NCBI GenBank assembly: GCA_902798605.1 | Contig: CADBXH010000012.1 | Coordinates: 1 to 33,177 of the forward strand | DNA from: an uncultured Ruminococcus sp. | Lineage (GTDB): Bacteria > Bacillota_A > Clostridia > Oscillospirales > Acutalibacteraceae | DNA: 33,177 nucleotides | Direction: 5' to 3' | In this document: one piece after another, positions 23,610 to 31,369 of the stretch | Layout: each line of letters starts with the position of its first letter | How positions within the stretch are numbered: position 1 is the first letter of the stretch | Program-made: the position numbers and the translations under genes | The notes under the pieces: generated by a model | The model's database searches: none | What the model saw: the letters and a program-made list of their open reading frames with translations, nothing else | Told to the model about the DNA's origin: nothing

Positions 23610-24545
23610 ATGAACAAATTTGCAATCATCTCGGACGCTTCCTGCGACGTCAGCAAGGAAATGAAAAAGGAGTACGATATAATCACCATCAACGGTCACG
23701 TTACGCTCCCCGACAGATCCGAAGTCAGCGAATTCATCAACTGGAACAAAACCAACCGCGAGCAGTTTTATAAGGATCTCAGTAAAAATCCCGACGGTTA
23801 CGTTACCTCTCCGCCAAATGTCGACGAGTTTGCAGCTGCTTTTGAAAAGTGCATAGAAAACGGACAGGACGTTATGGTAATAACTATTTCGGGCGCTATC
23901 AGCGGCGCGTTCGACTTTGCAACTCAGGCAAAAAAGCAGGTCGTTGAAAAGTATCCCGACGCAAAGATCGTGATCGTCGATTCTTTAAGGTTCAGCATCG
24001 GCCACGGCTTGCTCGTTGTTCTGGCGGCTAAGCTCAGAGAAAACGGACATTCTATCGAAGAAGCCGCGGCTTATATCGAGGAGAACAAAAACCGCGTTCA
24101 CCAGTGCGGCTGGCTCGACGACCTCAGCTTTGTAGCCAAGAAGGGCAGACTTACCCACTCCAAGGCTTTCTTCGGCAAGCTCGCCGGTATCAAGCCTATC
24201 GGAGAGTTTGACTACAACGGACTTACCACGGTCATCGGCAAGGTCAAGGGAGCTAAAAAAGCCTATGCCGTTTTGCTCGATTATATCGAGAATACTATCG
24301 AGAATGCCTCGGAGCAGACGATATTTATTGCCCAGACAAACAGACTTGCCCCGGCTGAAAAGTACAAAGAGATGATACTCGAGCGCTTTAAACCCAAGGC
24401 GGTCGAGATAGTTGACGTTTATCCGTTCTGCGGAGTAAATGTCGGTCCCGGACTTATGGCGGCTTATTATGTGGGCAAGCCCATTTCAAAGGGACTCGAT
24501 CAGGAAAAAGAGCTTATTCAAAAGATCATTGAACAGCAGGGATAA
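23610..24545 (+). CDS. DegV-family fatty-acid-binding protein (FakB-like)
   Basis: A 311-residue DegV protein. Family landmarks are ISDASCDV, VTSPPNVDEF at about 65-74, ITISGAISGAF at 91-101, LDDLSFVAKKGRL and VNVGPGLMAAYYVG near the end. FakB proteins hold a fatty acid while FakA phosphorylates its carboxylate. Compared with typical FakB, the SSGLSG block reads SGAISG and the His before GPG is Asn277, so the ligand or head-group contacts may differ. The adjacent FakA-like gene supports the role. It begins 46 bp after the hydrolase behind AAAGAAAGGA; a small GCCGC-GCTT-GCGGC hairpin (23571-23584) in this gap lacks a T run. Inverted repeat DNA follows. Confidence 0.85.
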   Translation: MNKFAIISDASCDVSKEMKKEYDIITINGHVTLPDRSEVSEFINWNKTNREQFYKDLSKNPDGYVTSPPNVDEFAAAFEKCIENGQDVMVITISGAISGAFDFATQAKKQVVEKYPDAKIVIVDSLRFSIGHGLLVVLAAKLRENGHSIEEAAAYIEENKNRVHQCGWLDDLSFVAKKGRLTHSKAFFGKLAGIKPIGEFDYNGLTTVIGKVKGAKKAYAVLLDYIENTIENASEQTIFIAQTNRLAPAEKYKEMILERFKPKAVEIVDVYPFCGVNVGPGLMAAYYVGKPISKGLDQEKELIQKIIEQQG

Positions 24546-24574
24546 TAGAGTTAAAATTCGTTAATGTGATTTTT

Positions 24575-24654
24575 GTAGGGGCGGATCCATGTGTCCGCCC
24601 GCTTATAGCCAAACGTTGGTGAGAGAACGGGCGGACACGCGGGTCCGCCCCTAC
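24575..24654. repeat. GC-rich 27-bp inverted repeat element
   Basis: Arms at 24575-24601 and 24628-24654 match at 25 of 27 positions (GTAGGGGCGGA...TGTCCGCCCG), with a 26-bp spacer. It lies between degV and fakA and is much more GC-rich than other gaps. No transposase or second copy is in the window. It looks like a dispersed palindromic repeat or small MITE-like element; the transcript would fold into a strong hairpin. Confidence 0.85.
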
Positions 24655-24675
24655 GAAAGCAAAGGAAATGATTAT

Positions 24676-26337
24676 ATGAGGAACAAACGCATCAACGGAG
24701 TTCAGTTTGAGAAGATGGTCAAAAACGGACTCCAAAACCTCAGCAGGCACGAGGAAGAGGTTAACAAGCTCAATGTTTTTCCCGTGCCCGACGGCGACAC
24801 CGGTACAAATATGTACCTAACGCTCGCCAACGGAATAAAATACGCGAAGTCAAGCGCGTCGATAGGCGTTTACACCAAGGCGCTTAGCGCGGGTATGCTG
24901 CTCGGCGCAAGGGGAAATTCGGGAGTTATACTTTCCCAGTTTTTCAAGGGCTTTCACACCGAGCTTGCGCGGGCGTCCTTTGCGGGACCCGGTGAGCTTC
25001 GCAACGCGCTTATCAGGGGCTACCGCACGGCGTATGACTCAGTCATCAAGCCGGTGGAGGGTACTATCCTGACCGTTGCGCGAGAAGGTATAGAGCATAT
25101 CAGAGGGCAGATCACAAGGAATTCTACGATCGAGGAGATCCTTGCGATGTATATCGCCGAGATGAAAAAGACCCTTTCGTACACGCCCGAAATGCTCGAC
25201 GTGTTAAAGGAAGCAGGGGTAGTTGACAGCGGCGGACAGGGCTTTGTCTATATCTTTGAGGGTATGCTCGGCTACCTTTACGGCGATGTTTACAGAACAA
25301 ACAAAAAGGTTGCCGCCAAGGAGCACAGCGCGCCCAACCCGGGTAAAGAGATCGACTTCTCTCTGTTCAACGAGAATTCAAGCTTTGAGGACGGTTATTG
25401 CACAGAGTTTATTTTACAGCTCCTAAAGGGCGAAAAATACACCCAGCGCTTCAAGCTCGAAACATATATCGAGGATATAGGTGTTTACGGCGACTCGCTC
25501 GTCGTGGTTCAGGACGGCAAGCGCGTAAAGGTGCATATCCACACGCTGAAGCCCGCAAAGGTCATCGCGCTAAGCCAGGAATACGGCGAATTTTTGACCT
25601 TTAAGATGGAGAATATGCAGCTTCAGCACAATGAAGTTTTAAAGAAAAAAATAGAGCCCAAAAAGCTGCCTCACAAGGAACTCGCTATCGTCTCCGTAGT
25701 TAACGGCGACGGACTTGAAGCCTTGTTTAAGGAGCTGGGCTGCGATGTCGTTATAAAGTGCGAGGAGACTATGAACGCTTCCTCACAGGAATTTGTCGAC
25801 GCGTTTGAGCTGATCGACGCGGACGCCATAGTTGTTATGCCTAACAACAAAAACGTGATACTTGCGGCGCAGCAGGCGGTTGAGCTTTGCGGCAAAAAGA
25901 ACGTTCATATCCTGCCGACAAAGAGCATAGCCGAGGGCTACTTTACCAAAGCTATGGATGTGCCCGACGAAAAGCCGGCTTTCAGGATTAACCAGATGAA
26001 AAACGGCCTTGACGATGTCTGCACGCTCGTAGAGACGACCGCAACGCGCGACTACACCTACCACGAGCTGACCTGCAGAGCCGGCGAGGATATAGTTTTG
26101 CTAAATGGAGAGCTTGTCTGCGTTTCAAAGAACCGGTACGATGCTATAATCGACGGAATGAAGCTCGTGCCGGAGATAGAAGACAAGGAGACCTGCGTGG
26201 TTTTCTGCGGTGACGAGGTCGACGAGGAACAGATCGACGAGCTGACCGAACGCGTTGAGGAGGAGTTCCCTCTGCTCGACGTTGAGTTTATCGAGGGCGG
26301 TCAAAAGCATTACCGCTGGATAATCGGACTTTGCTAA
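24676..26337 (+). CDS. fakA: DAK2-domain fatty acid kinase (FakA/YloV family)
   Basis: A 553-residue protein of normal FakA length. The N-terminal DhaL/DAK2 nucleotide domain covers about residues 1-205, with magnesium-binding Asp in PVPDGDTGTN (36-45) and LLGARGNSGVILSQFF. The middle domain and the C-terminal FakB-binding-like region (ELAIVSVVNGDG, MPNNKNVILAAQQAVELC, LPTKSIAEGY) follow. FakA phosphorylates fatty acids bound to FakB, giving acyl-phosphate for phospholipid synthesis. ATG 24676 was chosen: it has AAAGGAAATG upstream, and the longer in-frame reading runs back into the inverted repeat. It follows the DegV gene, as a kinase/binder pair would. Confidence 0.88.
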   Translation: MRNKRINGVQFEKMVKNGLQNLSRHEEEVNKLNVFPVPDGDTGTNMYLTLANGIKYAKSSASIGVYTKALSAGMLLGARGNSGVILSQFFKGFHTELARASFAGPGELRNALIRGYRTAYDSVIKPVEGTILTVAREGIEHIRGQITRNSTIEEILAMYIAEMKKTLSYTPEMLDVLKEAGVVDSGGQGFVYIFEGMLGYLYGDVYRTNKKVAAKEHSAPNPGKEIDFSLFNENSSFEDGYCTEFILQLLKGEKYTQRFKLETYIEDIGVYGDSLVVVQDGKRVKVHIHTLKPAKVIALSQEYGEFLTFKMENMQLQHNEVLKKKIEPKKLPHKELAIVSVVNGDGLEALFKELGCDVVIKCEETMNASSQEFVDAFELIDADAIVVMPNNKNVILAAQQAVELCGKKNVHILPTKSIAEGYFTKAMDVPDEKPAFRINQMKNGLDDVCTLVETTATRDYTYHELTCRAGEDIVLLNGELVCVSKNRYDAIIDGMKLVPEIEDKETCVVFCGDEVDEEQIDELTERVEEEFPLLDVEFIEGGQKHYRWIIGLC

Positions 26338-26353
26338 AGGATATTGGAGTATT

Positions 26354-27295
26354 ATGAGCACTTGGATTTGGATAGCCGTCTTGGTGGTGATGTTCGGGTT
26401 TGTACTTCCCGAGATCATCTTGGCGGGCGTTATCTACACCGTCCTGCTTGTCAGGACATCAAAAAAGAAATGGGGCAGAGACGTTAAGCTCCCCGAAAAC
26501 GACGAAGAGTACAGCGGAATGTACTACGACGGACTCGACTGGGGCGAGCTTTACTCAGACTATAAGCGCGAGGTCGAGGTGCAGAGCGGAAAGTACCACC
26601 TTGTCGGCGAGTATTTTGACTTTGGCGGCGAAAAGGCGGCTATAGTGATCGCCGGAAGAATGGAGTCGCTAAAGTATTGCTACTACTTTGCCGAGCCCTA
26701 CCGGAAGTCGGGCTACAATGTGCTTGTTATCGACAACCGCGCCCACGGTTATTCCGACGGAGTTTTCTGTTGCCTCGGCTACAGAGAGTACGCCGATCTG
26801 CAGTGCTGGAGCAGGCTGCTCGTCGAGGAGCTTCACAACAAGAGCGTGTTTTTGCACGGCATCTGCATCGGCTCTTCGGTGGCGCTGTTCGCTATGGTAG
26901 ACAAAAACTGTCCCGATTACATCGAGGGAATGTGCGCCGACGGAATGTTTGTCAATTTCAGCGAGACATTCAAAAATCATATGGATGAGGACAAGCACCC
27001 GAAGCTTATCTTCACTTGGCTGATATTCCTTTTTATGAGGGTTTTCTCGCACGCGAATGTTGTGAGCGACGGCCCGATAAAACGCATAGACAGGCTCAAA
27101 AAGCCGATACTTTTCATCCACAGCAAGCAGGATACCTACTCAACGCCCGACCAGGCGGAAAAGTTGTTTGAAAAGTGCGGCTCCGAAAACAAGCGCCTTG
27201 TATGGTTTGAAAAAGGTCAGCATTCCCGTGTAAGGGTGAATGCGCCCGAAAAGTACGACAGTACGATAATTGAATTTTTAAAAGAATTAAAATAA
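26354..27295 (+). CDS. Membrane-anchored alpha/beta hydrolase with Cys at the nucleophile position
   Basis: A 313-residue protein with an N-terminal membrane segment (about 5-33) and an alpha/beta hydrolase domain. NRAHGYSDG at 128-136 matches the related hydrolase at 22631. The elbow reads HGICIGSS, so the nucleophile position is Cys171 where relatives have Ser. The acid (HSKQDTYS) and His (KGQHSRV) are in place. Cys nucleophiles are known in dienelactone hydrolases of the same fold, so the enzyme may still be active on another substrate. It is 16 bp after fakA and is the last gene of the acyl cluster. Confidence 0.83.
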   Translation: MSTWIWIAVLVVMFGFVLPEIILAGVIYTVLLVRTSKKKWGRDVKLPENDEEYSGMYYDGLDWGELYSDYKREVEVQSGKYHLVGEYFDFGGEKAAIVIAGRMESLKYCYYFAEPYRKSGYNVLVIDNRAHGYSDGVFCCLGYREYADLQCWSRLLVEELHNKSVFLHGICIGSSVALFAMVDKNCPDYIEGMCADGMFVNFSETFKNHMDEDKHPKLIFTWLIFLFMRVFSHANVVSDGPIKRIDRLKKPILFIHSKQDTYSTPDQAEKLFEKCGSENKRLVWFEKGQHSRVRVNAPEKYDSTIIEFLKELK

Positions 27296-27313
27296 TTCGA
27301 GATAAACAGAGAT

Positions 27314-27358
27314 AAAGAGAGAGATAAAAATTCTCTTTCTTTTTCTTTTCTTCTCTTA
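27314..27358 (+). terminator. Possible weak terminator of the acyl operon
   Basis: AAAGAGA (27314-27320) can pair with TCTCTTT (27332-27338), followed by a long pyrimidine tract rich in T. It is AT-rich and not a strong stem. Confidence 0.35.
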
Positions 27359-27360
27359 TA

Positions 27361-27395
27361 TTAACTTAACTTAACTTTACTTAGCTTAACTTAGG
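27361..27395 (+). repeat. Degenerate TTAAC pentamer array
   Basis: Seven consecutive pentamers: TTAAC three times, then TTTAC, TTAGC, TTAAC and TTAGG. It is preceded by a pure pyrimidine tract (27331-27357). Confidence 0.8.
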
Positions 27396-27413
27396 GAGTC
27401 AATTGGCTGCCGT

Positions 27414-27467
27414 TTGGTTGTCAGTTGGTTGTCAGTTGGTTGTCAGTTGGTTGTCAGTTGGTTGTCA
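27414..27467 (+). repeat. 11-bp tandem repeat (TTGGTTGTCAG), 4.9 copies
   Basis: Perfect tandem copies begin at 27414, 27425, 27436, 27447 and 27458, the last missing its final base. Each unit contains TTGTCA, similar to a -35 hexamer. The array lies just upstream of the hydrolase gene at 27514. Confidence 0.92.
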
Positions 27468-27513
27468 AGATGAATAATCATTGAAAATCGTGGAATAATA
27501 GAGGTGAAAAGCC

Positions 27514-28563
27514 GTGAAAAATAAAAAACTACATATCAAACTCAAAAGGGTGATCGGCATTTTCCTTCTGATTATTTTTGCCTTTTCCGCGCTCTCGATG
27601 GCGGGCTCGGTCGTGATTTTCGGCGTGCTGTTCCACCGTGTCGATTCGCTCGACAACTCTGTAGAGATAACCTACGCGCTCGCTCAATCAAACTGCCGGC
27701 GCGAGCAGGTAAGCTTTGACTCCGGCGGCAATAAGCTGAGTGGATATTTGTATTCCGCGAATGACCCCAAGGGTCTGGTCATCATCGCCCCCGGGATGAA
27801 CAGCAACAGCGATTCCCACCTTGCGGAGATATTGTTTTTTGCGGACAACGGCTACCGCGTGCTCGCTTATGACGCGACCGGCGTTTGCCAAAGCGAGGGA
27901 GATAGCACCGTAGGCTTGCAGCAGTCAAAGCGCGATCTTTTGGCGGCGATAGACTACGCCGAAAAAGATCCCAAAACCAAGGCTCTGCCCGTGTATCTCT
28001 ACGGCCACAGCCTCGGCGGTTACGCCGTTGCGGCGGCGCTTGACGAGGCGGACGTTAAGGCGGCGGTGTGCCTTTCGGGCTTCAACTCGCCCGTTCAGAC
28101 GATGCACGACAAGGCTAAGGAGTATGTGGGAGTTCTGGCGGATATAGAGTACCCGTTTTTGTATTTGCAAAACCGCTTTGTATTCGGCGATGACGCCGAC
28201 GATACCGCGGTGGATTCGGTCAATTCGTCCGACACGCCGATTTTGATTTGCCGCGGCGATAACGACGATACGATCCCATACGAGCTGAGTTTGTCCTCGC
28301 GTGAGGATGAGATAACAAACGTCAACGCAAAGTTTGTTAAGGTTGACGATGAGTTTCGCGACGGTCATACAAATCTATGGCTCAGCGGGGATTCGGCAAA
28401 GTATATGTCCGACCTCCAAAACGAGCTCAATGATCTCAATCATATTTACGACGGGGATATTCCCAAAAACGTGCTCGATGATTTTTACGGCAAAATAGAC
28501 GTAAAAAGAGCGATGAAGCTCGATAAAGACTTTATGAACAGGGTGCTGGAGTTTATGAATTAA
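27514..28563 (+). CDS. Membrane-anchored alpha/beta hydrolase 3
   Basis: A 349-residue protein. A basic N-terminus and a hydrophobic segment (about 12-40) form a signal anchor, so the catalytic part probably faces outward. The hydrolase domain has IAPGMNSNSDSH, DATGVCQSEG, the elbow GHSLGG with Ser166, the acid in RGDNDDTIP and the His in RDGHTNLW. It is related in fold to the hydrolases at 22631 and 26354 but separated from them by the repeat patch. It starts with GTG, preceded by GAGGTG. Its stop overlaps the stop of sigF on the other strand by 4 bp, with no terminator between. Substrate unknown. Confidence 0.83.
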   Translation: MKNKKLHIKLKRVIGIFLLIIFAFSALSMAGSVVIFGVLFHRVDSLDNSVEITYALAQSNCRREQVSFDSGGNKLSGYLYSANDPKGLVIIAPGMNSNSDSHLAEILFFADNGYRVLAYDATGVCQSEGDSTVGLQQSKRDLLAAIDYAEKDPKTKALPVYLYGHSLGGYAVAAALDEADVKAAVCLSGFNSPVQTMHDKAKEYVGVLADIEYPFLYLQNRFVFGDDADDTAVDSVNSSDTPILICRGDNDDTIPYELSLSSREDEITNVNAKFVKVDDEFRDGHTNLWLSGDSAKYMSDLQNELNDLNHIYDGDIPKNVLDDFYGKIDVKRAMKLDKDFMNRVLEFMN

Positions 28564-29210
28564 CTGCTCATTTTTTGCCGTATCAGGGTCAAGATCTTTT
28601 TCTCCCTGCGGCTGATCTGCACCTGAGTCATATTCAATATTTTTGCGGTTTGAACCTGCGTTTTACTTTGATAGTAGCGCAGGTTTATTATTTTTCTGTC
28701 CTTTTCCTCGAGCGTGCCGATCGCGTTTATCAGGCTGAGCCGCTCGGTTATCTCGTACTGGATATCGGGGGAGGGTATAACGGGAGCGGCGGTCTCATCG
28801 TCCTCATAATCAATAGACACGGTCGGCTGTGCGCTGTTCAGCGCTTCAACGATTTGTTCGGGCGTGACGCATAGCTTTTCCGCAAGCTCGGCGACGCTGA
28901 GTTCCCTGCCGTTTTTAAGACTGTACTCGTTGTTGATCCGGCTGATTTTGAGCGACAGCTCCTTTAACGAGCGGCTGACCTTGACGCTCCCACCGTCGCG
29001 GAACAGCCGTTTGAGCTCTCCCATAATGACGGGGAATGCGTAGGTGGAAAATTGCAGTCCTCTGCTATCGTCAAAGTTATTTATAGCCTTTGCAAGCCCC
29101 AGACATCCGGCGGAGTACAATTCCTCGTATTCGATTCCCTTGCCCTTGAAGCGGTTGCAGCAGGCGCGTACAAGCCCCAGGTGAGCTTTGGCGAATTCGT
29201 TCTTATCCAT
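28560..29210 (-). CDS. sigF: RNA polymerase sporulation sigma factor SigF (SpoIIAC)
   Basis: A 216-residue sigma-70-family factor. It has region 2 (YEELYSAGCLGLAKAINNFD, FSTYAFPVIMGELKRLFRD), region 3 (VSRSLKELSLKI, LSVAELAEKLCVTPEQI) and region 4 with its helix-turn-helix (KTQVQTAKILNMTQVQISRREKKIL). It directs the first forespore-specific transcription. It is shorter than the Bacillus protein (about 255 residues) because the N-terminus is trimmed, as is common in clostridia. The spoIIAA-spoIIAB neighbours separate it from SigG. The start overlaps the spoIIAB stop by 8 bp. Confidence 0.95.
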   Translation of the reverse strand: MDKNEFAKAHLGLVRACCNRFKGKGIEYEELYSAGCLGLAKAINNFDDSRGLQFSTYAFPVIMGELKRLFRDGGSVKVSRSLKELSLKISRINNEYSLKNGRELSVAELAEKLCVTPEQIVEALNSAQPTVSIDYEDDETAAPVIPSPDIQYEITERLSLINAIGTLEEKDRKIINLRYYQSKTQVQTAKILNMTQVQISRREKKILTLIRQKMSS

Positions 29211-29637
29211 CAGCGCCGATTTTCTTTATCAATGTGACGGTCGTGCCCTTTTGCGGCTCGGATTTGACCTTGACCTTGTCGCAAAAGCTCTGCATCACCG
29301 CAAAGCCCAGGCCTGCGCGTTCTTCCTCGGGTGAGGTGGTGAACAACGGCTCCATAGCCTTGCCGATGTCCTCGATCCCGACGCCCTTGTCGCGTATCTT
29401 GACGGTCACGGTGTTGTTGTCTTTGATGCTCGCATATATGTAGATCGTGCCGCTTTGCCGCCTGTAGCCGTGGACTATGCAGTTCGTCACCGCCTCGGAC
29501 ACTGCGGTTTTAAGGTCGTTTAGCTCGTTTAGCGTCGGGTCAAGCGATGTTATGAACGACGATATCGCGCCTCTGGCAAAGGCTTCGTTACAGCTTTTTG
29601 ACGGAAAGCTAAGCCTCATTTGATTTGTGGTTTTCAT
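29203..29637 (-). CDS. spoIIAB: Anti-sigma F factor / serine kinase SpoIIAB
   Basis: A 144-residue GHKL-fold ATPase. The N-box is DLKTAVSEAVTNCIVHGYR, the G1 box DKGVGIEDI and the G2 box RAGLGFAVMQSF. It holds SigF inactive and phosphorylates SpoIIAA on a serine. Length and motifs are standard. Its start overlaps the spoIIAA stop by 4 bp. Confidence 0.96.
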   Translation of the reverse strand: MKTTNQMRLSFPSKSCNEAFARGAISSFITSLDPTLNELNDLKTAVSEAVTNCIVHGYRRQSGTIYIYASIKDNNTVTVKIRDKGVGIEDIGKAMEPLFTTSPEEERAGLGFAVMQSFCDKVKVKSEPQKGTTVTLIKKIGADG

Positions 29638-29936
29638 CTCAGCACCCCCAGTGATTCAAGTCCCGACATCGCAAAAATACGGTATATGTGGTCGGGCACG
29701 TCGGTTACTCTCAGGCTTCCGCCGAGCAGCTTCATCTGGCGGTAGCGCCCCATCACAAGCCCCACTCCGGAGGAATCCATAAAGCTGACCTTTTCAAAAT
29801 TCAGGCAAAGCAGCCGAGGCCTGAGCGACCTTACGGAGCAGTCTATGCGCCGGCGTATCTTGCACGCGGAATCGTGGTCGAGCTCGCCGTCAAGGTAGGC
29901 GGTCAGAATATTATTCTTAAACTCTGTTTTTAACAT
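29634..29936 (-). CDS. spoIIAA: Anti-sigma F factor antagonist SpoIIAA
   Basis: A 100-residue STAS-domain protein with the phosphorylation site in FMDSSGVGLVMGRY. Its unphosphorylated form binds SpoIIAB and frees SigF. It is the first gene of the operon, with GGAG before the ATG. The gap to the folC terminator (29937-30011) must hold the promoter. In known sporulators this is a SigH promoter; I see only a poor match there. Confidence 0.95.
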   Translation of the reverse strand: MLKTEFKNNILTAYLDGELDHDSACKIRRRIDCSVRSLRPRLLCLNFEKVSFMDSSGVGLVMGRYRQMKLLGGSLRVTDVPDHIYRIFAMSGLESLGVLR

Positions 29937-30011
29937 TAAAACATCTCCAATTATTGCGTTGTTGCTGTCGGGAGCCGTTTTTCTAAATGAACCGGCTTAT
30001 CTTCTCAAACT

Positions 30012-30050
30012 AAAAAACACGCTATACCTTATAATAATCAGTATAGCGTG
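30012..30050 (-). terminator. Terminator of the trmN6-rsmI-folC operon
   Basis: Minus-strand stem CACGCTATAC/GTATAGCGTG (30041-30050 with 30018-30027) with a 13-base loop and a run of six T (complement of 30012-30017). It separates folC from spoIIA. Confidence 0.88.
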
Positions 30051-30076
30051 AAAAATTTGTTTTATTCTGTCTTTTG

Positions 30077-31369
30077 TCAACTTTTTTTGAGCTTGGCGAC
30101 CATATACGGTCTCAGTTCCCCTGCCAGATACAGCGAGCCGCAGATCAAAACGGCGCAGTTTTCGGCTTTTGCGCGCAACAGCGCCTCGTCAAACGCGGGC
30201 TGAGGGCTGTCAAAGCTTTTTGCGTCGTTACCGAAAGCTGTGTATTTTTCCGCGAGGACTTTGGCTGAGACCGCCCGCGGGTTGTCGACAGGTACGGTAT
30301 AAACGCTCTCAAAAACGCCGTTCATCAGCGCTATCGAGCTGTCAATGTCCTTGTCCGCGAGCATTCCCGTAATGCAGATGATTTTTCTGCCGGGCAGGAA
30401 TTTGTTGATTGCCTTCTTTAACGCTTCGATCCCGTTGGGGTTGTGCGCGCCGTCGAGCAGTACAACGGGGTTATCGCTCAGTAATTCAAGCCTTGCTGGA
30501 TTGACTGCCTTTTCAAAGCCGCGTGCAATGCAACCGCTTCCGACGCTGATACTGCCGTCTTTGTCGAGATATTCAAGCGCGGCGATCGCGGTTTTGGCGT
30601 TTTCTATCTGGTGAGCTCCCGCAAGGGGAATGTTGAATTCGTGTGAATCATATTTTACTCTGCTGCCCTTGAGCGACTCGGAAAGAACTTCAAGCACGGT
30701 CTCATTGCTCGTTATAAGCGGAACTCCCATTGCGCCCGCGGTTTCCTTGATGATGTTCATCGCGCGGATGTCCTGAGCGGAGGTGACGACGACCGAGCCG
30801 TGCTTGATGATACCGCATTTTTGCTCGGCGATCTGCTCGATAGTATCTCCCAAAACGGCGGTGTGGTCGAGCCCGATGGCTGTTATTACCGCGCAAAGCG
30901 GCGGCTTTATCACGTTGGTGCAGTCGAGCAGACCGCCCATTCCTGTTTCAAGCACGACTATATCGCACTTTTCTTGGGCGTGGATGTAGAACTGCAGCGC
31001 GTTGACGTACTCAAATTCCGTTATGATAACGCCGTTGTCGCGCAGACGTTCAACGATGGGGAAGGTCTTTTTTACCGCGTCGGCAAGCGTGTCTTTGTCG
31101 ACGGGTATATTGTTTATCTGGATTCTCTCGCGAAAATCGGTGATATACGGCGAGATGAACAGCCCGGTTTTGTATCCCGCTGCCACAAGCGCCGAGGACA
31201 GCATAGCGCAGACGGAGCCCTTGCCGTTTGTCCCCGCGACGTGAATGTATTTTAGCTTGTCCTGCGGATCACCGAGCTTGTTTAGGAGTTCCCTCATTCT
31301 GCCGAGCCCCGGGCGCGAGCCGAAGGTCAGCAGCGAATGTATTTTTTCAATAGCTTTTTCGTATGTCAT
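30077..31369 (-). CDS. folC: Folylpolyglutamate synthase / dihydrofolate synthase
   Basis: A 430-residue Mur-ligase-family enzyme. It adds glutamate to dihydropteroate and to folates using ATP. It shows LLTFGSRPGLGRMRELL at the N-terminus, the P-loop HVAGTNGKGSVCAML, SPYITDFRERIQIN, VLETGMGGLLDCTNV and VLLDGAHNP near the C-terminal domain boundary. Length is typical. ATG 31369 shares a base with the rsmI stop (TGATG); an in-frame GTG at 31372 is the other option. It is the last gene of the operon before a strong terminator. Confidence 0.95.
   Translation of the reverse strand: MTYEKAIEKIHSLLTFGSRPGLGRMRELLNKLGDPQDKLKYIHVAGTNGKGSVCAMLSSALVAAGYKTGLFISPYITDFRERIQINNIPVDKDTLADAVKKTFPIVERLRDNGVIITEFEYVNALQFYIHAQEKCDIVVLETGMGGLLDCTNVIKPPLCAVITAIGLDHTAVLGDTIEQIAEQKCGIIKHGSVVVTSAQDIRAMNIIKETAGAMGVPLITSNETVLEVLSESLKGSRVKYDSHEFNIPLAGAHQIENAKTAIAALEYLDKDGSISVGSGCIARGFEKAVNPARLELLSDNPVVLLDGAHNPNGIEALKKAINKFLPGRKIICITGMLADKDIDSSIALMNGVFESVYTVPVDNPRAVSAKVLAEKYTAFGNDAKSFDSPQPAFDEALLRAKAENCAVLICGSLYLAGELRPYMVAKLKKS

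Noticed and set aside
24575..24654. Rho-independent terminator after the DegV gene
   Set aside because: The stem is strong but no T run follows on either strand, and the next gene has no clear promoter of its own.
24589..24675. Extended N-terminus of the FakA-like protein
   Set aside because: It reads through the inverted repeat and does not resemble the family; ATG 24676 matches the usual start.
27414..27467. CRISPR array
   Set aside because: The 11-bp units are contiguous with no spacers and no cas genes are present.
29937..30011. SigH promoter upstream of spoIIAA
   Set aside because: Only a poor match (AGAAGAT and TAGAAA-like elements) was found; expected by biology but not supported well enough to list.
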